Below are positions 1 through 6,934 of a DNA stretch of 8,221 bases, in pieces (position 1 is the stretch's first letter; each line of letters begins with the position of its first letter). The notes beneath the pieces were generated by a model. That model ran no database searches. It worked only from the letters and a program-made list of their open reading frames with translations, and was not told the origin of the DNA. The translations under genes were made by a program, and so were the position numbers. Location of the stretch: the NCBI GenBank assembly GCA_900770445.1, contig CAAGKO010000081.1, positions 1 through 8,221 on the forward strand, given 5' to 3'. The DNA is from an uncultured Oribacterium sp. (GTDB taxonomy: Bacteria; Bacillota; Clostridia; Lachnospirales; Lachnospiraceae).

Positions 1-66
1 TAGGGCTAAGCTGTAAGTGCTGTAAAGCATTCAGGTGATAGTTACTAATAGGTCGAGGGCTTATCC
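1..66 (+). rRNA. rrl: 23S ribosomal RNA, 3' end (partial)
   Basis: The window opens inside the last helices of a large-subunit rRNA. The stretch ACTAATAGGTCGAGGGCTT near bases 44-62 is the conserved 3' terminus of Bacillota 23S rRNA, and the preceding GGGCTAAGCTGTAAGTGC block fits the adjoining terminal hairpin region. The mature 3' end is placed at about base 66 (..TTATCC), where it would pair with the unseen 5' end of the molecule. The exact end is an estimate, good to a few bases. The rest of the gene lies upstream of the window. No 5S rRNA or tRNA follows before the terminator at 139-168. Confidence 0.95.
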
Positions 67-138
67 AATGTGACTGGAAAGGTTTTGATGTTTTATCTAC
101 AGAATAAAATATATGAGCGGTATTCAGTAAATGTTCAG

Positions 139-168
139 GACCATGGAGCTTTCCATGGTCTTTTTTTT
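139..168 (+). terminator. Rho-independent terminator of the rRNA operon
   Basis: A perfect 9-bp stem, GACCATGGA (139-147) with TCCATGGTC (152-160), closes a GCTT tetraloop and is followed directly by eight T (161-168). This is a textbook intrinsic terminator about 73 bases after the 23S end. The spacer before it holds a weaker AT-rich hairpin (88-96 with 104-112, nine pairs including one G-U), which could be a processing or spacer element. Confidence 0.93.
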
Positions 169-221
169 ATGTCCATGCACTTTGCAGGAGCAGAATCCAT
201 GTGGCGTGCTGATATGTGAGA

Positions 222-231
222 GAACGCGTTC
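222..231. promoter_or_regulatory. 10-bp palindrome upstream of the first LysR gene, possible operator
   Basis: GAACGCGTTC is a perfect palindrome in the otherwise gene-free gap between the rRNA terminator and the LysR gene. It lies about 50 bases upstream of the predicted -10 element. LysR genes often regulate themselves from such upstream sites, but a 10-bp palindrome alone is weak evidence. Confidence 0.22.
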
Positions 232-255
232 GAGATAGATCGCAGAAATGCTGAT

Positions 256-284
256 TTTTTATATCGATTTATGCAGGATATGAT
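256..284 (+). promoter_or_regulatory. Possible promoter for the first LysR gene
   Basis: TATGAT at 279-284 is a good -10 match (5 of 6 to TATAAT). The hexamer 17 bases upstream, TTTTTA at 256-261, is a poor -35 match. Initiation would fall near 291, leaving a leader of about 42 bases before the ATG at 333. This makes the in-frame ATG at 291 unlikely as the translation start. Confidence 0.35.
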
Positions 285-332
285 ATTATTATGTCGACTA
301 TATACGATTCCTGTATATATGAGGAGAGGACG

Positions 333-1238
333 ATGGATACAGAGAATTTAAAAATCTACCTCGAAATCGCACGGCTGAAGAATATCAGTGCGGCGGCGAA
401 GAGCCTGAATATGACACAGTCGACGGTGAGTCGGCGGCTCCAGATGCTGGAGGAGGAGATGCGAACACGACTTGTGGTCCGAAACCGTGGGGTCGAGAAC
501 ATCACCCTGACACCGGCTGGTGAACAGCTGGTACCACTTTCAGGTCAGCTTCTCCGCATGGAGAAGGATATGCTGCAGCTCGGCCAGCACTCGAAGAAGA
601 ACCGTCTTCGGATATCCGTGCCAGACAGCATCATGTCCTATAAACTGAAGCCGTTTTTTCGCCGCCTGATCGAGGAGTTCCGCGATTCGGGGATCACACT
701 GATGATGTCGGACTCCATCCCGATCAGTGAGATGGTGCGGGACCGCCAGATCGACATCGGCATCACGAACAACATCGTGCCCTTCGTCGAGCTGAAACGA
801 CATGAGCTGTTTCGGGAGACCTATGTGCTGGTCACGCATAAGAAAAAGGAACTGCGGGAGGGTGAAAGGATACATATGAAGACCCTGGATCCGGTCCATG
901 AGGTGTATCATATTTTCTCACAGGACTTCAATCGCTGGCATAACTACTGGATCCATCCGGGAAATGAAAAGGCGCGGGTGAATCTCGCCCATGTCGCCAT
1001 CGATTTTCTGACGGATGATAAGGACTGGACGATCCTGCCGGAATCGGTTGCACAGACGCTGATTGAAGAACGACAGGGAAATGACGATTTACATATGTAT
1101 GCGCTAGCCCCGGATGTACCGGAACGGGTCGCCATCGCGGTGACGAATCGGAATGCCGGACCGGAGACTGCTCGTCTGACGGACGATGTCATCCGTCTGC
1201 TCGAAGCATGGCTGTCTGAGCAGAACAGGCAGTCGTGA
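333..1238 (+). CDS. LysR-family transcriptional regulator
   Basis: A 301-residue cytoplasmic DNA-binding regulator, the usual length for the family. Residues 1-65 form the winged helix-turn-helix. The helix pair runs around ISAAAKSLNMTQSTVSRRLQ (about residues 18-37) and the wing ends in LTPAGEQL (59-66). Residues from about 90 match the periplasmic-binding-protein-like effector domain. The reading frame is open back to an ATG at 291, but 333 is chosen because GAGGAGAGGA (321-330) is a strong ribosome binding site just before it and the protein then begins MDTENLKIYLEIA, the family's normal N terminus. It follows the rRNA terminator and precedes pepF on the same strand, with no terminator between them, so pepF could be a target or partly co-transcribed. 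The effector and regulon cannot be read from the sequence. Confidence 0.93.
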   Translation: MDTENLKIYLEIARLKNISAAAKSLNMTQSTVSRRLQMLEEEMRTRLVVRNRGVENITLTPAGEQLVPLSGQLLRMEKDMLQLGQHSKKNRLRISVPDSIMSYKLKPFFRRLIEEFRDSGITLMMSDSIPISEMVRDRQIDIGITNNIVPFVELKRHELFRETYVLVTHKKKELREGERIHMKTLDPVHEVYHIFSQDFNRWHNYWIHPGNEKARVNLAHVAIDFLTDDKDWTILPESVAQTLIEERQGNDDLHMYALAPDVPERVAIAVTNRNAGPETARLTDDVIRLLEAWLSEQNRQS

Positions 1239-1258
1239 AATATGATACATTCTGACTC

Positions 1259-1323
1259 GATTCGAATGATTCGAACGATAAGCCGATCTGTGTGTGGATG
1301 TACGCTGCACATGGATTCGAATC
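1259..1323. repeat. Three GATTCGAA boxes upstream of pepF
   Basis: GATTCGAA occurs at 1259-1266, 1268-1275 and 1314-1321. The first two copies are a tandem 9-bp unit (GATTCGAAT then GATTCGAAC), and the third sits in the perfect palindrome GATTCGAATC (1314-1323). They lie just after the LysR stop codon and before the pepF leader. A protein binding site is possible; chance repetition is not excluded. No convincing -35/-10 pair was found near them. Confidence 0.4.
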
Positions 1324-1330
1324 AAGTATG

Positions 1331-1372
1331 GAATGAAGAATGATGAATGAAGAATTTTGAATGAAGAAGAAA
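1331..1372. repeat. Three 14-bp tandem repeats in the pepF leader
   Basis: The decamer GAATGAAGAA is repeated exactly at 1331-1340, 1345-1354 and 1359-1368, a strict 14-base period, with variable four-base tails (TGAT, TTTT, GAAA). The array ends about 36 bases before the pepF start codon, so it probably lies in the 5' untranslated region or promoter-proximal DNA. It is purine-rich on the plus strand and could vary in copy number between strains by slippage. Confidence 0.7.
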
Positions 1373-1407
1373 ACGCTTTGCAGTCTGGCTGCAGAAAGGA
1401 AGGAAAT

Positions 1408-3204
1408 ATGGCAGAAGCTTTAAAGGAACGGAAAGACATGGATCCGGCATATCAGTGGGATCTGTCGAGCTTATACACGGATGATGCGGCATGGGAGACG
1501 GCGCTTCAGGGGCTCGATGAGTGCATCACGAAAACGGCGGCGTTCGAGGGAACGCTGACGACAGCGGAGGCGATCCGCGCCTACTTCGATGCGAGTACCG
1601 AGCTCGGCGGTCAGCTGTCGGATGTTTTTTCGTATGCGTTTATGCGGAAGAGTGAGGACACGCGGCAGGAGGCGGCACAGAGTATGTACAGCCGCGCGTA
1701 TGCGAAGTATGTGCAGGCGGAGACTGCGCTGAGCTTCGCGGAACCGGAGATACTGTCGCTGCCGGAGGAGACACTTCGGGCGTTTACAGAGACGGAGGTG
1801 CTGAAGCCGTATCACTATCAGATGGTGAAGCTGCTTCGCCAGAAGCCGCATACCCTGAGTGCAGCGGAGGAGAAGCTGCTGGCAGGGCTCGGTGAAGTGA
1901 TGGCGGTGCCGAAGAACGTAGCTGATAATCTGCAGGACGCGGACCTTCTCTTCGATGCGGTGAAGGACAGTGCAGGCGAGGAGCATGAGCTGAACGGTTC
2001 GAACTTCATCCTGCTGGAGACCTCCCAGGATCGAACCCTTCGTGAGAATGCGTTTCGCAGCTTCTACAAGAGCTACCAGAATCACATCCATACATTTGCA
2101 GCGGCGTATGCCGGCCAGGTAAAGGCGGATATCGCCGAGGCGGAGATGCGGCACTACGAGTCTGCGCAGGCGATGTATGCTTTCGGAGAAGGCGTTCCGA
2201 CCACGGTTTGTGACCATCTCATCGCGGCGGTGCATAAGTGGATGCCACTCATGTATCGTTATGTGGCCCTTCGGAAGAAGATTCTCGGGGTAGAGGAGCT
2301 TCACTACTATGATCTCTACGCGCCATTGTCCGCGGGCGTACAGCGCGCCTACAGCTATGAAGAGGCGCAGTCGATGATCCTGGAAGCGATCCGTCCGCTC
2401 GGTGAGGACTATGGTGCGACGGTCCAGCGTGGATTCCGGGAGCATTGGATCGATGTATATCCGAACCGGGGGAAGGAAGGCGGTGCGTACTCGAACAGCA
2501 CCTACCGCTCGAAGCCGTACATCCTCACGAACTTCACCGGCACGCTCGATGCGGTGTCGACGATCGCGCATGAGATGGGTCACTCCATGCACAGCTATCT
2601 CTCGAACCATCATCAGCCACAGCAGAGTGCCGACTATACCATCTTCGTCGCCGAGGTGGCATCGACGGTCAATGAAAACCTCCTGGTGGAAAATCTCCTC
2701 TCGCAGAGCTGTGATGACCAGGAGAAGATGGCACTGCTGAATCAGTACCTCGAGGGCTTCAAGGGGACGGTGTACCGGCAGACGATGTTTGCAGAGTTTG
2801 AGAAGCGGGCACATGAGATGGCGACGCGTGGGGAAGCGCTCAATGCGTCCTCGCTCAGCAAGCTCTATCGCGCGTTGATCGCGCAGTACTTCGGACCGGA
2901 GCTTGTCATCGATGAGGAGGTGCAGTACGAGTGGGCACGCATCCCGCACTTCTATTCGCCGTTCTATGTTTATAAGTATGCAACGAGCTACTCTGCGGCG
3001 GTGGCGATTTCCGATGCGCTGCTGCACGAGGGGGAGCCGGCGAGAAAGCGCTACCTCGAGTTCCTGTCGCTCGGCGGCTCGATGGATCCGCTCGAGGAGT
3101 TGCAGCATGCCGGGGTGGATTTCACGAGCCCGGCACCGGTGGAGGCCGCACTTCGGAAGTTTGAAGAAGTGCTGGATGCGGCGGAGAAGCTGATCATGAA
3201 GTAA
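1408..3204 (+). CDS. pepF: Oligoendopeptidase F (M3B zinc metallopeptidase)
   Basis: A 598-residue cytoplasmic zinc endopeptidase that cuts oligopeptides of medium length, in peptide nutrition and turnover. The length is typical of PepF. The catalytic motif HEMGH gives zinc ligands His388 and His392 with catalytic Glu389. The third ligand is Glu416 in FVAEVASTVNE, the M3B arrangement. Near the C terminus, HFYSPFYVYKYATSYS is the conserved His/Tyr segment that lines the active site in this family. The N-terminal half is the helical M3 oligopeptidase domain. No signal peptide or membrane segment is present. The ATG at 1408 is chosen because AAGGAAGGA (1396-1404) precedes it at good spacing. The frame stays open to a TTG at 1357, but that lacks a ribosome binding site and overlaps the repeat array. 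The peptide-epimerase operon begins 119 bases downstream with no clear terminator between. Confidence 0.96.
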   Translation: MAEALKERKDMDPAYQWDLSSLYTDDAAWETALQGLDECITKTAAFEGTLTTAEAIRAYFDASTELGGQLSDVFSYAFMRKSEDTRQEAAQSMYSRAYAKYVQAETALSFAEPEILSLPEETLRAFTETEVLKPYHYQMVKLLRQKPHTLSAAEEKLLAGLGEVMAVPKNVADNLQDADLLFDAVKDSAGEEHELNGSNFILLETSQDRTLRENAFRSFYKSYQNHIHTFAAAYAGQVKADIAEAEMRHYESAQAMYAFGEGVPTTVCDHLIAAVHKWMPLMYRYVALRKKILGVEELHYYDLYAPLSAGVQRAYSYEEAQSMILEAIRPLGEDYGATVQRGFREHWIDVYPNRGKEGGAYSNSTYRSKPYILTNFTGTLDAVSTIAHEMGHSMHSYLSNHHQPQQSADYTIFVAEVASTVNENLLVENLLSQSCDDQEKMALLNQYLEGFKGTVYRQTMFAEFEKRAHEMATRGEALNASSLSKLYRALIAQYFGPELVIDEEVQYEWARIPHFYSPFYVYKYATSYSAAVAISDALLHEGEPARKRYLEFLSLGGSMDPLEELQHAGVDFTSPAPVEAALRKFEEVLDAAEKLIMK

Positions 3205-3269
3205 ACATAGAACGCTGGCGAAACAACGCGAATGTCGTTTAATACTTCTTTCAAACTGTTAAATATTAC

Positions 3270-3298
3270 TTGCATTCATCGGTATACATGGATACCAT
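3270..3298 (+). promoter_or_regulatory. Possible promoter with an embedded dyad, before the dipeptide epimerase
   Basis: TTGCAT (3270-3275) and TACCAT (3293-3298) are separated by 17 bases and could serve as modest -35 and -10 elements. The spacer and the start of the -10 contain GGTATACATGGATACC (3281-3296), a 16-bp dyad with seven of eight pairs matching. A repressor bound there would block the promoter. The promoter hexamers are only 3 of 6 and 4 of 6 matches, so the promoter itself is tentative. Confidence 0.35.
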
Positions 3299-3323
3299 AT
3301 ATATCAGAAAGGAAGGTATAAGT

Positions 3324-4409
3324 ATGAAAATTACGAATATCACAAGCTATAAGATGCGGGTGCCTCTGGTACGGCCGTTCCGCATCGCACTGGGGCTGAT
3401 CACTCATGCCGAGAGCTGTCTCGTCGAGATCGAGACCGATGCCGGTATCATCGGATATGGAGAGGGATCTCCGGGACCACTGATCACCGGTGAAAACCTG
3501 GCGGGTACGGTTGCGACGATCGAGAAGCTGAAGGCAGATCTGATCGGCATGGACCCATGTGATATCGAGGCGATCTATACCGTGATGAATCGTTCCGTTG
3601 CCTATGCCGGTACGGCGAAGACGGCCATCGATCTTGCATGTCATGATATTATCGGTAAGTGTGCCGGTATGCCGCTCTATAAGGTACTCGGTGGTTATTC
3701 CGATGAAATCGTCACCGATATGACCGTCGGCATCGACGAGCCGGAGGTGATGGCTGCCCAGGCGAAGGCACATGTGGAAGCCGGTTTCGATACCATCAAG
3801 ACCAAGGTCGGCACCGATTTCGCAAGTGACCTTGCGAGAGTACGTGCGATTCGTGAGGCGGTCGGCGATCATGTGAAGATCCGTCTCGATGCAAACCAGG
3901 GCTGGAAGGCGAAGGAGGCAGTCGAGCTGATCCGCCGTCTTGATGAGTACGATATCGAGCTCGTAGAGCAGCCGGTTCCGCGCTTCGATTTCGAGGGACT
4001 GAAGTATGTCACGGCAAACAGCTCCGTACCGATCATGGCCGATGAGAGCTGCTGGGATTCGAAGGATGCACTGCGTCTCGTTTCCGAGCGTGCCGTGGAT
4101 TTCATCAACATCAAGCTCATGAAGTGCGGCGGCCTCTATGAGGCGAAGAAGATCAATGCCATCGCCCAGGCAGCAGGCGTCGAGGTGATGCTCGGCTGCA
4201 TGACGGAGGAGAGCGGTATCGCCATCAACGCGTCGGCTGCCCTCGGTGCGGCACTGAAGAACATCACGCGTGCAGATCTCGATGCAACCTTCTCACTGAA
4301 GCAGCTTCCGTTCGAGGGAGGACTTACGGTGAAGGATACCTGCCATCTCGTGCTTTCTTCTGAGCCGGGTCTCGGAATCACGGGCCTTCATAAGGAGATG
4401 CTTTCATGA
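3324..4409 (+). CDS. Dipeptide epimerase (enolase superfamily, MLE subgroup)
   Basis: A 361-residue cytoplasmic enzyme expected to epimerise the second residue of a dipeptide through a metal-stabilised enolate. The catalytic set is complete: the lysine pair in IKTKVG (Lys159, Lys161), metal ligands Asp189, Glu215 (VEQP) and Asp240 (ADES), and the opposing base Lys264 (NIKLMKCGG). Asp318-Leu-Asp320 is the DxD motif that holds the substrate amino group in dipeptide epimerases and separates them from muconate cycloisomerases and o-succinylbenzoate synthases. Aligned by eye to the remembered Bacillus subtilis L-Ala-D/L-Glu epimerase, the N termini match without gaps to residue 24. The arginine there that contacts the glutamate side chain is Gly24 here, so another dipeptide may be the substrate. 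AGGAAGG (3310-3316) fixes the start; an upstream TTG at 3270 is rejected. The stop overlaps the next start as ATGA. Confidence 0.9.
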   Translation: MKITNITSYKMRVPLVRPFRIALGLITHAESCLVEIETDAGIIGYGEGSPGPLITGENLAGTVATIEKLKADLIGMDPCDIEAIYTVMNRSVAYAGTAKTAIDLACHDIIGKCAGMPLYKVLGGYSDEIVTDMTVGIDEPEVMAAQAKAHVEAGFDTIKTKVGTDFASDLARVRAIREAVGDHVKIRLDANQGWKAKEAVELIRRLDEYDIELVEQPVPRFDFEGLKYVTANSSVPIMADESCWDSKDALRLVSERAVDFINIKLMKCGGLYEAKKINAIAQAAGVEVMLGCMTEESGIAINASAALGAALKNITRADLDATFSLKQLPFEGGLTVKDTCHLVLSSEPGLGITGLHKEMLS

Positions 4410-5806
4410 ATCGAATGACAGAACACGGCCGAAAGCAGCTCGAAGCGCTGGTTCATGAGGTGATGAAGGACGGGCAGGCACGCGGTATCGCGGTCGGCAT
4501 CGTCGATTCAGACGGAAAGATCCAGTATGAGCAGTACTTCGGCTATCGTGATGAAGAAAAGAAGCTTCCGATCGACCGGGATACGATTTTCGGTATGGCA
4601 TCGGTGACGAAGTCCTTCACCGCACTTTCCATCATGCAGATGCAGATGGACGGACTTTTATCCGTCGATGATCCGGTTTCGAAGTATGTTCCGGAATTCA
4701 CCAATAAGAATCAGAGCGCACCGGTCAAGCTGTGGCACCTCATGTGCCATAGCGGTGGCTTCTTCCCGCTGCCGCGTATCGTCATCGATAAGACGGCGCA
4801 GGAGATGGGCATCGAAGACGCTCTCGAGAACGAGCTGATCTACCGCGACGATTTCGCCGAGGAGGGCGTACGGCGCGTAGCCGAGCGTCTGGATGCACAG
4901 ACGCATTTCACCGGGCGTCCGGGTCAGCGTCTCAGCTACTGTAACGACGGTTTCGGCTTACTGTCCGATATCGTGCGTCGTCACGGAGGCTATGCCTCCT
5001 TCGCAGAGTACCTCGATCAGAAGATCCTGAAGCCGCTCGGTATGACGCGCAGTAACATCAGCTTCATTCGGAACACCCTCGATGAGAATGCAGCGACCCT
5101 GTACTCGCTGGAGAAGGATGGCTGGAGAGCGGACCGTGATTATCAGAATGATGCCTTCGTTCTGCATGGCGGTGGAGGCATGAAGTCTACGCTCGGCGAT
5201 ATGCTGAAGTATGCGACGATGTACCTGAACGAGGGTGCAGCCGCAGACGGAACGCGTATCATCGACCGCTACTCGATCCAGGAGATGGTGAAGCCGCGTC
5301 AGTTCATGAAGCCGGGTGTGTACTACGGCTATGGACTCGAGTGCAAGCAGGTAGAGGACCGCACGATCGTCGAGCACGGCGGCAGTCTTCCGGGGGTTTC
5401 CTCGAACTTCTCCTTCTGCCCGCAGGAAAATGTCGGCGTCGTGGTGCTTTGCAACACGATGGATGTTTCCGTAGCGGCGATCGCCGATGCAGCGATGCGC
5501 GTATACTTCGGTCTCGATGCAGAAGAACCGCGTCCGGAGCATGCGGAGCGTAGCTGGACGGAAGAAGAAGTCGCAGAGCTCGCCGGTGAGTATGTTTCCG
5601 GTGAGGGTGATGCGTTCAGTCTGAAGGCAGAAAACGGCAGCTTATCCATGACGATGAATGGCAAGCCGGCAGAGCTTCAGTCGGTATATGCATGGCAGGG
5701 TATGGTACGAAAGAAGTATGCAGATATCTACCTGACCGCCATCCGCGATGAGGAAGGTCATGTCTATGCCGCACATTACGGCAGCCGTATCTTCCCGAAG
5801 ATGTAA
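4406..5806 (+). CDS. Serine hydrolase, beta-lactamase/PBP-like S12 family
   Basis: A 466-residue member of the beta-lactamase-related serine hydrolases, a family that includes D-aminopeptidases, DD-peptidases, esterases and class C beta-lactamases. All three active-site motifs are present: SVTK (Ser66 nucleophile, Lys69), YCN (Tyr178, Asn180) and HGG (324-326) in place of the KTG box. LMCHSGG resembles the family's LLTHTSG segment. About 90 residues after position 372 form a separate C-terminal domain like the small beta-rich ones common in S12 proteins. The N terminus is charged with no signal peptide or membrane anchor, so the enzyme should be cytoplasmic, which argues against a cell-wall or antibiotic-resistance role. 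Its ATG overlaps the epimerase stop codon, and AAGGAG (4392-4397) lies in that gene's end, so the two are translationally coupled. A peptidase acting on the epimerase's substrate or product is the best guess; the exact reaction is unknown. Confidence 0.88.
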   Translation: MNRMTEHGRKQLEALVHEVMKDGQARGIAVGIVDSDGKIQYEQYFGYRDEEKKLPIDRDTIFGMASVTKSFTALSIMQMQMDGLLSVDDPVSKYVPEFTNKNQSAPVKLWHLMCHSGGFFPLPRIVIDKTAQEMGIEDALENELIYRDDFAEEGVRRVAERLDAQTHFTGRPGQRLSYCNDGFGLLSDIVRRHGGYASFAEYLDQKILKPLGMTRSNISFIRNTLDENAATLYSLEKDGWRADRDYQNDAFVLHGGGGMKSTLGDMLKYATMYLNEGAAADGTRIIDRYSIQEMVKPRQFMKPGVYYGYGLECKQVEDRTIVEHGGSLPGVSSNFSFCPQENVGVVVLCNTMDVSVAAIADAAMRVYFGLDAEEPRPEHAERSWTEEEVAELAGEYVSGEGDAFSLKAENGSLSMTMNGKPAELQSVYAWQGMVRKKYADIYLTAIRDEEGHVYAAHYGSRIFPKM

Positions 5807-5813
5807 AGACAGA

Positions 5814-5825
5814 CCGTATATACGG
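5814..5825. repeat. 12-bp perfect palindrome after the hydrolase gene
   Basis: CCGTATATACGG is perfectly self-complementary and lies eight bases after the hydrolase stop codon. The bases that follow contain four GATAA motifs (5836, 5851, 5865, 5884) and nested inverted arms: TTCCGG (5831-5836) with CCGGAA (5877-5882), enclosing TTCAGAT (5847-5853) with ATCTGGA (5860-5866). These could fold in the 3' untranslated RNA before the terminator. Confidence 0.45.
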
Positions 5826-5902
5826 ATGACTTCCGGATAAGAATACTTCAGATAAGGAAATCTGGATAAAGATATACCGGAAAGATAATTACATAACAGT
5901 AT

Positions 5903-5949
5903 AAAAGAGGCACACGTTCACTGGAAACGGAAACGTGTGTCTCTTTTTT
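5903..5949. terminator. Bidirectional intrinsic terminator between convergent genes
   Basis: A 16-bp stem (5903-5918 with 5932-5947, one G-U pair) closes a 13-base loop. On the plus strand it ends in six T (5944-5949), which terminates the epimerase-hydrolase operon. On the minus strand the A-rich left arm provides a shorter T tract (four T), so the same hairpin can stop transcription from the convergent LysR gene whose stop codon is at 6015. No coding sequence was seen between 5807 and 6014. Confidence 0.92.
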
Positions 5950-6014
5950 GTATACAGAAATATGGACAGCGCAGGATCCACTGGGGTGGCGGAATAAGAA
6001 GCGATGTTTTATGT

Positions 6015-6890
6015 TTACACCGGCAGCGTATAGTGCTGAACGAATTTGATGAACTGCTCCGTTCTCTGTGATATAAAGCTGCCCTTTTTCCAGATGATGC
6101 CGAAGTGGGAGTGTGCCAGCGGTTCGAGCGGGAGCTGTACGAAATCACGAGGATTCACTGCGATGGAGGAGTAGAGGAAGGCACCACAGTTGCCGCCACG
6201 AACAGAATTTAAGGTCGTATAAAGCTGACTGCTATACATGTATACACTTGGCTTGATTTTGGCTGCATTGTACTTCTCCAGAATCTGTCGGTTGAGAACA
6301 GAGTCCGTGTTTAGAAGGATGATGCGTTCGCCGCTCAACATATCCATCGTGATCTTTTCCTGATCTGCGTAGCGATGGGAGCGCGAGACGCAGTAGACGA
6401 CATGATTCTCCATAATTTCATGTGCGTTATACTGATCGAGACTGGAAAAATCCATATTCACGAACGCAAGATCCAGCAGCTCAGAATCCAGCAGTTTTCT
6501 CGCTCGGACGCTTCCGTACTCGTAAAGTTCCACCGGGGTATCAAATTTTTCGTGAAAAGCATCGATGATGCGTGGAAACAGGACCGTACTGATAAGCGGA
6601 GGAATCGCGATTTTCAGCGGACGTGCAGTGGAAGAGATGCTGGAAAACTCAGAATACAGCTCCTGGCTCTGCTGCAGCAGATCATCGGCTTTCTGATAAA
6701 ACAGATTTCCTTCCGAGGTGATCGAAATACGATTCCGCTGATGATTTAAAAGCTTTACATGCAGTTCGTTCTCCAGATCACGTATCGCCATCGATACGGT
6801 CGGCTGGGAAACGAACAGCTCCTCAGCGGCACGGGAAATACTATGGTAGCGGCAGACGGCACAGAAATATTCTAATTGAGTCAGTGTCAT
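6015..6890 (-). CDS. LysR-family regulator, probable tartrate operon activator
   Basis: A 291-residue regulator with the standard LysR architecture. The N-terminal helix-turn-helix lies around HSISRAAEELFVSQPTVSMA (about residues 16-35), with the wing ISITSEG near 55-61. The effector-binding domain covers about residues 90-290. The ATG at 6890 is supported by GAGGT a few bases upstream on the minus strand and by the normal family N terminus MTLTQLEYF. The gene is divergent from ttdA, the same arrangement as ttdR and ttdA in Escherichia coli, so it probably responds to tartrate or a related hydroxy-dicarboxylate and controls the dehydratase. That role is inferred from position, not from recognised specificity residues. 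A perfect inverted repeat overlaps its predicted promoter, which suggests autoregulation. It is convergent with the hydrolase gene and shares its terminator. Confidence 0.92.
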   Translation of the reverse strand: MTLTQLEYFCAVCRYHSISRAAEELFVSQPTVSMAIRDLENELHVKLLNHQRNRISITSEGNLFYQKADDLLQQSQELYSEFSSISSTARPLKIAIPPLISTVLFPRIIDAFHEKFDTPVELYEYGSVRARKLLDSELLDLAFVNMDFSSLDQYNAHEIMENHVVYCVSRSHRYADQEKITMDMLSGERIILLNTDSVLNRQILEKYNAAKIKPSVYMYSSQLYTTLNSVRGGNCGAFLYSSIAVNPRDFVQLPLEPLAHSHFGIIWKKGSFISQRTEQFIKFVQHYTLPV

Positions 6891-6934
6891 GGTTTACCTC
6901 ATGGATACGAATTTGGTTGGTTGTTTCTATATCT

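Noticed and set aside
239..260. Weak hairpin with GAAA loop and six T, a possible terminator or attenuator
   Set aside because: The stem has only about six pairs, with a bulge, and the rRNA operon already ends in a far stronger terminator at 139-168.
291..332. Longer N terminus of the first LysR protein from the ATG at 291
   Set aside because: It adds 14 residues before the normal family start, has no ribosome binding site, and begins about where the predicted promoter would start transcription.
1471..3108. 545-codon open frame on the minus strand opposite pepF
   Set aside because: The pepF frame has an intact zinc active site, a good ribosome binding site and family length. The antisense product is rich in Arg, Leu and His with no recognisable domain, as expected from a codon-biased gene read backwards.
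3214..3240. Possible terminator after pepF
   Set aside because: The inverted segments AAAC and GTTT pair over only four bases before a mismatch, and no proper T tract follows.
4406..5806. Beta-lactamase resistance gene
   Set aside because: The fold and motifs fit, but there is no signal peptide and the gene is coupled to a dipeptide epimerase, so a cytoplasmic peptide-processing role is more likely.
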